Below, in pieces: positions 1 through 6,556 of a DNA stretch of 6,556 nt; positions within the stretch are counted from its first letter, which is position 1, and every line of letters starts with the position of its first letter. The notes below the pieces were generated by a model. The model worked only from the letters and a program-made list of their open reading frames with translations. It was not told where the DNA came from and made no database searches. This DNA comes from Mycobacterium sp. (lineage in GTDB: Bacteria; Actinomycetota; Actinomycetes; Mycobacteriales; Mycobacteriaceae). The stretch is taken from the NCBI GenBank assembly GCA_025965815.1, contig JAOPWF010000345.1, positions 1 through 6,556 of the forward strand, in the 5' to 3' direction. The translations under genes were made by a program, and so were the position numbers.

Positions 1-1109
<1,109 letters not shown>

Positions 1110-1130
1110 GTCCTTAGCTCAGAACGGAAG

Positions 1131-1162
1131 AGCCCGGTCTGCTTCGGCAGGCCGGGCTTTTT
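1131..1162 (+). terminator. Intrinsic terminator of groEL2 with UUCG tetraloop
   Basis: A 12-base left arm (AGCCCGGTCTGC, 1131-1142) pairs with GCAGGCCGGGCT (1147-1158) around a TTCG loop. All pairs are Watson-Crick except one G-T pair. The loop is closed by C-G, giving the very stable C(UUCG)G tetraloop. A run of five T (1158-1162) follows, and upstream A residues can extend the stem into it. It lies just behind the groEL2 stop, so it should insulate the following phosphatase gene from heat-shock transcription. Confidence 0.93.
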
Positions 1163-1219
1163 CGCGTCTTGGTGCGCGGACGCGCCGTCGCGGTACACCG
1201 GACCGTCAGGATCGACTCC

Positions 1220-1225
1220 TACACT
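1220..1225 (+). promoter_or_regulatory. -10 element (TACACT) for a leaderless sapM-type transcript
   Basis: TACACT matches the actinobacterial TANNNT -10 consensus and ends 7 bases before the ATG at 1233, so transcription would begin at or next to the start codon. No Shine-Dalgarno sequence precedes this ATG, which agrees with leaderless translation. No convincing -35 hexamer is visible 16-19 bases upstream. Confidence 0.6.
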
Positions 1226-1232
1226 CGGCGCA

Positions 1233-2093
1233 ATGAAGCGCTGGCCATACGCCGCGGCAGCGAGCATGCTTGCGCTGCTGGCCATCCGTGCGGACGTCTG
1301 TTCCGACGACGGCGTACACCTCGCCGTGTCAACGCTGCCGAGCCCCGCTCACGTGGTGATCGTCGTCGAGGAGAATCACTCCAGCAGCGCGGTGATGGGC
1401 AATAAATCCGCGCCGTACATGAATTCGCTCGCGGCCAACGGCGCCCTGATGACCCAGTCCTACGCGGTCACCCACCCGAGCGAGCCCAATTACCTCGCGC
1501 TGTTCGCCGGAAGCACCTTCGAACTGGCATCGGACGCCTGCCCCGTCAACGCGGGCGCCGCGCCGAACCTGGGCTCCGAACTGCTCGCCGCCGGATACAC
1601 GTTCAGCGGATTTTCCGAAGATCTCCCCAGTGTCGGCGCCACGGCATGCAGTTCGGGTAAGTACGCGCGCAAGCACGCGCCGTGGGTGAACTTCACCAAT
1701 GTGCCGCCCGCAACCTCCGTGCCGTTCAGCGCCTTCAACGCCCGGTCGGACTACGCGAGCCTGCCCACCGTTTCGTTCGTCATTCCCAACCTGGACAACG
1801 ACATGCACGACGGCACCATCGCCCAGGCCGACAGCTGGCTGTCCACCAATCTGGCCTCATACGCGAACTGGGCCAAGGCCAACAACAGCCTGCTGATCGT
1901 AACCTGGGACGAAGACGACAACGGCGCGAACAACCAGATCCCGACGATCTTCTACGGCGCCCATGTGCAGACCGGGACGTACAGCGAGCCGGTCAGCCAC
2001 TACAACGTGCTGTCCACCGTCGAGCAGATGTACGGCCTGAACAAGACCGGGCTGGCCGCCAATGCCCCTGCGGTCGGCGACATCTGGAGTTGA
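1233..2093 (+). CDS. sapM: SapM-like secreted acid phosphatase
   Basis: The 286-residue product closely resembles mycobacterial SapM, a secreted acid phosphatase of the phosphoesterase (PF04185-like) family. In M. tuberculosis SapM dephosphorylates host phosphatidylinositol 3-phosphate and hinders phagosome maturation. Diagnostic segments are HVVIVVEENHS (40-50), NKSAPYMNSLAANGA (57-71), HPSEPNYLALFAG (81-93), SGKYARKHAPWVNF (141-154), NDMHDG (189-194; its histidine is implicated in catalysis), TWDEDD (224-229) and PVSHYNVLST (253-262). C103 and C139 sit at positions also held by Cys in the M. tuberculosis protein and may form a disulfide. The N terminus has Lys2/Arg3 and a short hydrophobic stretch (about 7-18), fitting export, but the cleavage site is unclear and the leader is shorter than in M. 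tuberculosis SapM. It is a single-gene unit after the groEL2 terminator. The host-related role is inferred from M. tuberculosis and may not hold in an environmental species. Confidence 0.9.
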   Translation: MKRWPYAAAASMLALLAIRADVCSDDGVHLAVSTLPSPAHVVIVVEENHSSSAVMGNKSAPYMNSLAANGALMTQSYAVTHPSEPNYLALFAGSTFELASDACPVNAGAAPNLGSELLAAGYTFSGFSEDLPSVGATACSSGKYARKHAPWVNFTNVPPATSVPFSAFNARSDYASLPTVSFVIPNLDNDMHDGTIAQADSWLSTNLASYANWAKANNSLLIVTWDEDDNGANNQIPTIFYGAHVQTGTYSEPVSHYNVLSTVEQMYGLNKTGLAANAPAVGDIWS

Positions 2094-2214
2094 CGTGCCC
2101 ATGTACTTCAATTGATCGATACAAATTCGGTGTTGGGTCCAACAGAATCAAGGCCTGTCGATCGGCGGGGGACCGCATGGCCGATTTTCGCGACGTACCT
2201 GGCGAATGGGCCGT

Positions 2215-2231
2215 CGTCACTGGGTGTGACG
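2215..2231. repeat. Inverted repeat CGTCAC-N5-GTGACG
   Basis: Two perfect 6-base arms flank TGGGT. The repeat is nested in a wider pair, TTTCGCG (2186-2192) and CGCGAAA (2230-2236), that shares bases with its right arm. It could be a protein-binding site or a transcript hairpin between the convergent genes; the sequence alone does not decide. Confidence 0.4.
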
Positions 2232-2401
2232 CGAAAGTGGGCCCTGAGCGGCAAGCGGTCTGCGCGCTGGACACCTGCTGCGGGGCACATGCAAGAAGGT
2301 GTTGGAATCAGCAGTGACCTGCTCTTCGCGAGGGCAAGCATGGCGGTGCCGGTTCGGCCGCCAACTCAGCAGGGTGATCCGCCAGCCAAGCGAGCTGTCG
2401 T

Positions 2402-2414
2402 CACAGTGACTGTG
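2402..2414. repeat. Palindrome CACAGTGACTGTG
   Basis: This is a perfect 6-1-6 inverted repeat. It overlaps a second one, GTCAC-A-GTGAC at 2400-2410, which uses the same GTCAC/GTGAC half-sites as the repeat at 2215-2231. No gene start lies nearby, so a conventional operator role is not obvious. Confidence 0.4.
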
Positions 2415-2453
2415 CCCATCGGGTCACCAGCGTTGCGTTGCGAGCACTTTCAC

Positions 2454-2515
2454 AATTCGGGCAGGGGGACCTACCTCTGGTGTCCGTCGACCACTCTAAA
2501 ACAGTCGCCCGAATT
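2454..2515. repeat. Long-range inverted repeat AATTCGGGC / GCCCGAATT
   Basis: Two perfect 9-base arms at 2454-2462 and 2507-2515 are separated by 44 bases, just beyond the stop of the amidohydrolase gene, which is read leftward. The inner segment can form minor pairs such as GGAC (2467-2470) with GTCC (2482-2485). It may be a 3'-end structure of the amidohydrolase transcript, or the ends of a very small degenerate insertion. It lacks the T run of a standard terminator. Confidence 0.4.
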
Positions 2516-2532
2516 CTCGTTTTCAAACCGCA

Positions 2533-4266
<1,734 letters not shown>

Positions 4267-4273
4267 ATTCGCG

Positions 4274-4279
4274 ACTGTA
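4274..4279 (-). promoter_or_regulatory. -10 element (TACAGT) for a leaderless amidohydrolase transcript
   Basis: Read on the - strand, TACAGT fits TANNNT and is followed by 7 bases (CGCGAAT) and then the ATG at 4266. No Shine-Dalgarno sequence precedes the start. A CTGACA hexamer (4300-4305, - strand) resembles a -35 but lies 20 bases away, longer than usual. Confidence 0.55.
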
Positions 4280-4303
4280 CGGGCGGTGTCTGTGGCCCGT
4301 GTC

Positions 4304-4307
4304 AGGA
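4304..4307 (+). promoter_or_regulatory. Ribosome-binding site (AGGA) deciding the GTG start of the VOC gene
   Basis: AGGA lies 7 bases before the GTG at 4315. It supports the GTG start over the far upstream start of the same open frame, which would run antisense to the amidohydrolase gene. The VOC gene is thus one of the few here with a Shine-Dalgarno signal. Confidence 0.6.
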
Positions 4308-4314
4308 TGAGACC

Positions 4315-4710
4315 GTGATTGACCACTTTGGAATCAACTGTGCCGATTTCGCCGAGTCCAAGGAGTTCTACGACGCCGTGCTCGGCGTGCTGGGTTACTC
4401 GCGGCAGATGGATTACGGCGTGGCCATCGGCTACGGGCGCGACGGCCATCCCGATTTCTGGATCGCGGACGCCGACCTGGGGCCCAATCGGGAGATCCAC
4501 GTCGCCTTCGCGGCTGCCGACGTCGACGGTGTGCGGGCCTTCTACGACAAGGCCGTCGCGCTGGGCGCCGAGTCGCTACACGAGCCGCGGATCTGGCCCG
4601 AGTACCACCCCGGTTACTTCGGTGCGTTCGTCCGCGATCCCGACGGCAACAATGTCGAGGCCGTCTTCCACGGAGCTCAGGCTGGCGCTCAGCCCAACAG
4701 CTCGGCGTAG
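4315..4710 (+). CDS. VOC superfamily (glyoxalase/dioxygenase-like) protein
   Basis: The 131-residue single-module product carries the paired beta-alpha-beta-beta-beta fold of the vicinal oxygen chelate superfamily. It begins IDHFGINCADFAESKEFYDAV, the usual first half (H4 as the first candidate metal ligand), and has IHVAFAAADVDGVRAFYDKAV (H62) opening the second half. It closes with YFGAFVRDPDGNNVEAVFHG, where E115 is the usual last metal ligand. Members include glyoxalase I, extradiol dioxygenases and resistance proteins; the sequence does not show which reaction this one performs. The GTG start is chosen for the AGGA 7 bases upstream and for the fit to the family N terminus. The last 11 residues (AQAGAQPNSSA) lie beyond the usual family end. 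The gene converges on and overlaps the SRPBCC gene at its 3' end and is divergent from the amidohydrolase. Confidence 0.88.
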   Translation: MIDHFGINCADFAESKEFYDAVLGVLGYSRQMDYGVAIGYGRDGHPDFWIADADLGPNREIHVAFAAADVDGVRAFYDKAVALGAESLHEPRIWPEYHPGYFGAFVRDPDGNNVEAVFHGAQAGAQPNSSA

Positions 4711-5127
4711 TTGTCGCGCAACGAGATTGCCCGCCAGCACGTCCAGGCAGAGGTGCCAGCCGCCGGCGTTGCCCGCCGCCGCATCGCGCTCGGCCATCGA
4801 ATGCTCGAGGGTGAGCCGGCAACCCGTGTCGGTCGGCGTTAGCCGCCAGCGCGGCAGGTCAGGGCCCCAGCGGTGCACCAACTCGGTCGGCGGCTCGAGC
4901 GCGACGACGTCCCCGGCCACCGGGTCGTCGCCGGGATTCTCCCGGACCGCCCTGGGACGGACGCCGTCGAACGCGCGGTCCGGAACGACGGGCGACCACC
5001 GCCGTAGCCGACCCGGGTCGGTCGGCCACGGCCAGAGCCGCTCCGCCGGATGGGCGATGTCGCGTTCAAGAGTCAAAACCCATGTGCCGTCGCGCTTTTC
5101 CAGTGTGCCCTGTAGGGAATTGCTCAT
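4576..5127 (-). CDS. SRPBCC/AHSA1-like protein with an apparent 3' frameshift
   Basis: This is a START/Bet v1-like (SRPBCC, AHSA1-type) protein, commonly encoded directly after an arsR regulator; the ligand is unknown. Family features are the strand WVLTLERDIAHPAERLW (16-32), TDPGRLRRWSP (36-46), LEPPTELVHRWG (77-88), CRLTLEHSMAERD (103-115) and AGGWHLCLDVLAG (121-133). The ATG start overlaps the arsR stop as ATGA and has GAGGAG 5 bases upstream, so translation is coupled. After residue 135 the frame runs another 48 residues antisense to the VOC gene with no family resemblance. In another frame, starting at 4721, the strand reads LRDNYAELLG and a stop at 4689-4691, which looks like the expected family ending. 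I infer an out-of-frame deletion, or a sequencing error, near 4722. The protein may be altered or non-functional at its C terminus. Confidence 0.8.
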   Translation of the reverse strand: MSNSLQGTLEKRDGTWVLTLERDIAHPAERLWPWPTDPGRLRRWSPVVPDRAFDGVRPRAVRENPGDDPVAGDVVALEPPTELVHRWGPDLPRWRLTPTDTGCRLTLEHSMAERDAAAGNAGGWHLCLDVLAGNLVARQLRRAVGLSASLSSVEDGLDIVAVGIADERTEVTGVVLGPDPRLV

Positions 5128-5438
5128 GCTTGCTCCTCATCGATCAGCCGGGTCAGGTGGTCCAGGCTCGAGGCCCGCTTCCGGTGGAACGGCGTGACCC
5201 ACGCCGGCACGGCAGGCAGCGGGTCATCGGCCAGTCGGTAGATCCGTCGCTTACCGTCGATCTGGACGTCGACGGCCCCCGCATCGCGCAGCACGCCGAG
5301 GTGCTTGGACACCAGCGACTGCGAAAGATTCAGCCGCTCAACGAGAGTGCCCACCTCGGCCGCACCCCCGCGCAGGGTGTCCAGGATGCGCCTGCGAGTC
5401 GGATCGGCGATCACCGCGAAACCGTCCACGGGTTTCAT
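5124..5438 (-). CDS. ArsR family winged helix-turn-helix repressor
   Basis: The 104-residue product is a typical single-domain ArsR/SmtB-like regulator. It opens with FAVIADPTRRRILDTL (7-22), continues through VGTLVERLNLSQSLVSKHLGVLRDAGAV (29-56), which includes the recognition helix at about 39-53, and has the wing VDVQIDGKRRIYRL (56-69). There is no cysteine anywhere, so the classical arsenic/cadmium Cys sites are missing and the inducer is probably not a thiophilic metal. In bacteria this subfamily is often paired with an SRPBCC gene, as here (ATGA overlap). An in-frame stop lies 15 bases upstream of the ATG and no other start codon falls between, so the start is well fixed. The gene is divergent from the DinB-like gene across a short, strongly symmetric spacer that likely binds this protein. 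Confidence 0.92.
   Translation of the reverse strand: MKPVDGFAVIADPTRRRILDTLRGGAAEVGTLVERLNLSQSLVSKHLGVLRDAGAVDVQIDGKRRIYRLADDPLPAVPAWVTPFHRKRASSLDHLTRLIDEEQA
5133..5138 (-). promoter_or_regulatory. Ribosome-binding site (GAGGAG) of the SRPBCC gene, inside arsR
   Basis: Read on the - strand, GAGGAG lies 5 bases before the ATG at 5127, within the last codons of arsR. Together with the ATGA stop-start overlap it fixes the start and shows that the two genes are co-translated. Confidence 0.8.
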
Positions 5439-5474
5439 ATCACTACAGCATCATATGAATGTCATGGGATATGA
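5435..5474. promoter_or_regulatory. Candidate ArsR operator: three coaxial TCATAT-type elements
   Basis: TCATATC (5435-5441) and GATATGA (5468-5474) are perfect inverted 7-base arms. Exactly midway is the 8-base palindrome TCATATGA (5451-5458). All share the axis at 5454.5, with 9 bases on each side between elements. The left arm contains the arsR start codon, and the central palindrome overlaps the likely arsR -10 (TATGAT). The right arm lies just before the -10 of the DinB-like gene. A dimeric repressor bound here would block arsR and probably the divergent gene. Confidence 0.65.
5450..5455 (-). promoter_or_regulatory. Likely -10 element (TATGAT) of the arsR-SRPBCC operon
   Basis: TATGAT on the - strand is close to the ideal TATAAT. 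It ends 11 bases before the arsR ATG, giving a very short leader of a few bases. No good -35 is seen. It lies within the central palindrome of the candidate operator, as expected for autorepression. Confidence 0.5.
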
Positions 5475-5483
5475 GCCTACGGG

Positions 5484-5489
5484 TAGCGT
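5484..5489 (+). promoter_or_regulatory. -10 element (TAGCGT) for a leaderless DinB-like transcript
   Basis: TAGCGT matches TANNNT and ends 7 bases before the ATG at 5497. There is no Shine-Dalgarno sequence. This spacing favours the ATG at 5497 over the in-frame ATG at 5464. Confidence 0.5.
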
Positions 5490-5496
5490 TCGCACC

Positions 5497-6024
5497 ATGG
5501 CTGAGAGCTCCGACGCTGATACGACGGTGGTCCGCGAACTGCTCCGTGACTCCTTCACCCGACTGATCGAGCACGTCGAAAACCTCACCGACGAACTCAC
5601 TGACGAACTCGCGATCTACCGGCCCACGGCCACGGCCAACAGCATCGCGTGGCTCATCTGGCACAGCGCGCGGATCCAGGACGCCCAGATCTCTGACCTG
5701 ACCGGAGCCGAGCAGGTGTGGACCCGCGACGGCTGGGTCGATCAGTTCGGCCTCGACCTGCCACGAGATTCCACCGGCTACAGCCACAGCCCGGACGAGG
5801 TGGGCCGCGTTCGTGCGTCGGCCGACCTGCTCGCCGGCTACTACGACGCCGTGCACAACATGACGCTTGAGTACGTCGCGACGATCACGCCTCAGGAGTT
5901 GGAGCGCGTGGTGGACACCCGGTGGACTCCGCCGGTCACCGCGGGCGCCCGGGTGGTCAGCATCATTGACGACGCCGCCCAGCATCTCGGCCAGGCCGCC
6001 TACATCCGGGGCATCGCCACCTAG
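5497..6024 (+). CDS. DinB/DUF664 family putative thiol-transferase-like protein
   Basis: The 175-residue product resembles the DinB-like four-helix bundle family (DUF664/mycothiol-dependent enzyme group) common in actinobacteria. Helix 1 is VVRELLRDSFTRLIEHVENL (11-30). NSIAWLIWHSARIQDAQISDL (49-69) carries H56, a usual metal ligand. The C-terminal helix VSIIDDAAQHLGQAAYIRG (154-172) holds H163 in the family-typical QHxGQAAYxRG form. Such proteins bind a divalent metal and some use bacterial low-molecular-weight thiols (mycothiol in mycobacteria), but this one's reaction cannot be told from sequence. The start at 5497 is chosen from the -10 spacing and because the family begins shortly before helix 1; 5464 would add 11 unremarkable residues. 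It is divergent from arsR across the candidate operator, so it may be co-regulated with the arsR-SRPBCC operon. Confidence 0.82.
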   Translation: MAESSDADTTVVRELLRDSFTRLIEHVENLTDELTDELAIYRPTATANSIAWLIWHSARIQDAQISDLTGAEQVWTRDGWVDQFGLDLPRDSTGYSHSPDEVGRVRASADLLAGYYDAVHNMTLEYVATITPQELERVVDTRWTPPVTAGARVVSIIDDAAQHLGQAAYIRGIAT

Positions 6025-6037
6025 CCCGCACGCTCGC

Positions 6038-6071
6038 TTGACGCGTGTCAAACCCACTGCGACGTGCGTCA
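6038..6071. promoter_or_regulatory. Tandem candidate operator sites (GACGNGNGTCA x2) upstream of the aldehyde dehydrogenase
   Basis: GACGCGTGTCA (6040-6050) and GACGTGCGTCA (6061-6071) match at 9 of 11 bases and start exactly 21 bases apart, about two helical turns. The first sits in the inverted repeat TTGAC-GCGT-GTCAA (6038-6051). The second reaches into the expected -35 region of the promoter with its -10 at 6083, so a bound regulator could act there. The cognate regulator is not in this window in any obvious way. Confidence 0.5.
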
Positions 6072-6082
6072 CAGACGGCGGT

Positions 6083-6088
6083 TAACAT
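6083..6088 (+). promoter_or_regulatory. -10 element (TAACAT) for a leaderless aldehyde dehydrogenase transcript
   Basis: TAACAT fits TANNNT and is followed by 6 bases and the ATG at 6095, so the transcript probably starts on the A of the ATG. No Shine-Dalgarno sequence is present. The nearer ATG at 6087 is followed by a stop after three codons and cannot be the start. Confidence 0.6.
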
Positions 6089-6094
6089 GGCCCC

Positions 6095-6556
6095 ATGACC
6101 GCCACGCAAGAACGGCCCGACGTCAGCACCATCCTGAACCCCGCGACTGGCGCAGTGGCCGGTCAGGTGAGCTGGACCGACCCGGCCGACGTCCCGAGAA
6201 TCACCGCCGGACTGCGCGAGGCGCAGCGGGAATGGGAGCAGCGCGGCGCGAAGGGACGGGCCAAGGTGCTGGCCCGCTACGCGGTGTGGCTGGGCGAGCA
6301 CCGCGACGAACTCGAGCAGCTGCTGATCAAGGAGACCGGTAAATCGGCCACCGATGCGGCCCAGGAGGTGCCGCTGCTGATCATGATCCTGTCGTACTAC
6401 ATCAAGACGATGGAGAAGGCGCTGGCGCCGGAGACCAGGCCGGCGTCCCTGCCGTTCCTGGCCATCAAGAAGATCACCGTGCACTACCGGCCCAGGCAAG
6501 TGGTGGGCATCATCGCGCCGTGGAACTACCCGATCGCCAATGCCCTGATGGACGGC
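6095..6556 (+). CDS. NAD(P)-dependent aldehyde dehydrogenase, 5' portion
   Basis: The first 154 residues of an aldehyde dehydrogenase superfamily protein run off the right edge; full-length members have roughly 450-520 residues. Family features are ILNPATGAVAGQVSWTDPAD (13-32), the helical segment with RGAKGRAKVLARYAVWL (50-66), LEQLLIKETGKSATDAAQEV (73-92), and VHYRPRQVVGIIAPWNYPIA (129-148) with the conserved PWNYP motif, whose Asn helps stabilise the thiohemiacetal oxyanion. The catalytic Cys and general-base Glu lie beyond the window, so the substrate cannot be judged; succinate-semialdehyde-type or broad aldehyde enzymes are both possible. It sits 70 bases behind the DinB-like gene but has its own leaderless promoter and two candidate operators, so it is probably a separate, regulated unit. 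Confidence 0.93.
   Translation, partial: MTATQERPDVSTILNPATGAVAGQVSWTDPADVPRITAGLREAQREWEQRGAKGRAKVLARYAVWLGEHRDELEQLLIKETGKSATDAAQEVPLLIMILSYYIKTMEKALAPETRPASLPFLAIKKITVHYRPRQVVGIIAPWNYPIANALMDG

Larger units (their letters stand above)
2094..2532. other. Gene-free convergent intergenic region rich in inverted repeats
   Basis: This 439-base stretch lies between the convergent phosphatase and amidohydrolase genes. Open frames cross it on both strands, but none has a ribosome-binding site, a recognisable product or family-like sequence. It is visibly more AT-rich at both ends (for example around 2108-2133 and 2493-2530) than the coding sequence around it. No classical hairpin-plus-T-run terminator is seen for either flanking gene. 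It does hold several short inverted repeats, listed separately, and repeated GTCAC/GTGAC pentamers. It could be a decayed gene or element, but nothing in it allows identification. Confidence 0.6.

Noticed and set aside
1174..1185. Quasi-palindrome GCGCG-GA-CGCGC upstream of the phosphatase gene
   Set aside because: Such short GC-only repeats are expected by chance in this base composition, and it is not aligned with the promoter.
1287..1301. Possible lipoprotein cleavage site at Cys23 of the phosphatase
   Set aside because: The preceding residues (ADV) do not fit a lipobox and an Arg and an Asp interrupt the hydrophobic stretch just before it.
2108..2341. 77-codon - strand open frame in the same spacer
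   Set aside because: No Shine-Dalgarno sequence or -10 is placed for it and no resemblance to a known protein is seen; it could be a small gene but nothing supports it.
4267..4500. Longer N terminus for the amidohydrolase (open to 4500)
   Set aside because: The extension is antisense to the VOC gene, lies upstream of the family's usual N terminus, and ignores the -10 element 7 bases before the ATG at 4266.
4319..5197. 292-codon + strand frame rich in Ser, Arg and Pro
   Set aside because: It is a shadow of the VOC and SRPBCC genes in high-GC DNA; the genuine frames there match known families.
5443..6072. 209-codon - strand frame opposite the DinB-like gene
   Set aside because: It is antisense to a family-matching protein, has a Val/Gly/Arg-rich shadow composition and no start signals.

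Overview
This window looks like chromosomal DNA from a mycobacterium, most likely an environmental or fast-growing species of the Mycolicibacterium type. The evidence is high GC content, a GroEL2/Hsp65 C-terminal half that is nearly the standard mycobacterial sequence, a protein closely resembling the mycobacterial secreted phosphatase SapM, and several genes whose start codons sit 6-7 bases behind a TANNNT -10 element (the mycobacterial leaderless pattern). I name the species group by inference only. No mobile element, CRISPR array, tRNA or rRNA is visible.

Layout. Positions 1-1109 carry the 3' part of groEL2 on the + strand, closed by a strong intrinsic terminator with a UUCG tetraloop (1131-1162). 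A SapM-type secreted acid phosphatase follows on the + strand (1233-2093). A 439-base gene-free stretch (2094-2532) rich in short inverted repeats separates it from a convergent amidohydrolase of the N-acyl-D-amino-acid deacylase type (2533-4266, - strand). That gene shares a 48-base divergent promoter region with a VOC/glyoxalase-like protein (4315-4710, + strand). Next, on the - strand, is an arsR-SRPBCC two-gene operon (start codons at 5438 and 5127, coupled by an ATGA overlap). It is transcribed away from a DinB/DUF664-type protein on the + strand (5497-6024). The window ends in the first 154 codons of an aldehyde dehydrogenase (6095-6556, + strand).

How the genes fit together. There is no single pathway here: these are several short transcription units. 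The clearest regulatory unit is the arsR/SRPBCC operon with the divergent DinB gene. The space between them holds a 40-base symmetric element (TCATATC, TCATATGA and GATATGA on one common axis), the natural candidate for the ArsR operator. The aldehyde dehydrogenase has its own upstream pair of GACGNGNGTCA sites, 21 bases apart and reaching to about the -35 region.

Most worth a second look: (i) a dense cluster of amino-acid changes in the GroEL apical domain, in the segment carrying the E. coli Y199/Y203/F204 substrate-binding residues; (ii) an apparent out-of-frame deletion near the 3' end of the SRPBCC gene, which gives it a foreign tail antisense to the VOC gene; (iii) the ArsR operator geometry; (iv) the tandem sites before the aldehyde dehydrogenase; (v) a SapM homologue beside groEL2. 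I did not find a convincing wholly new multi-gene system.
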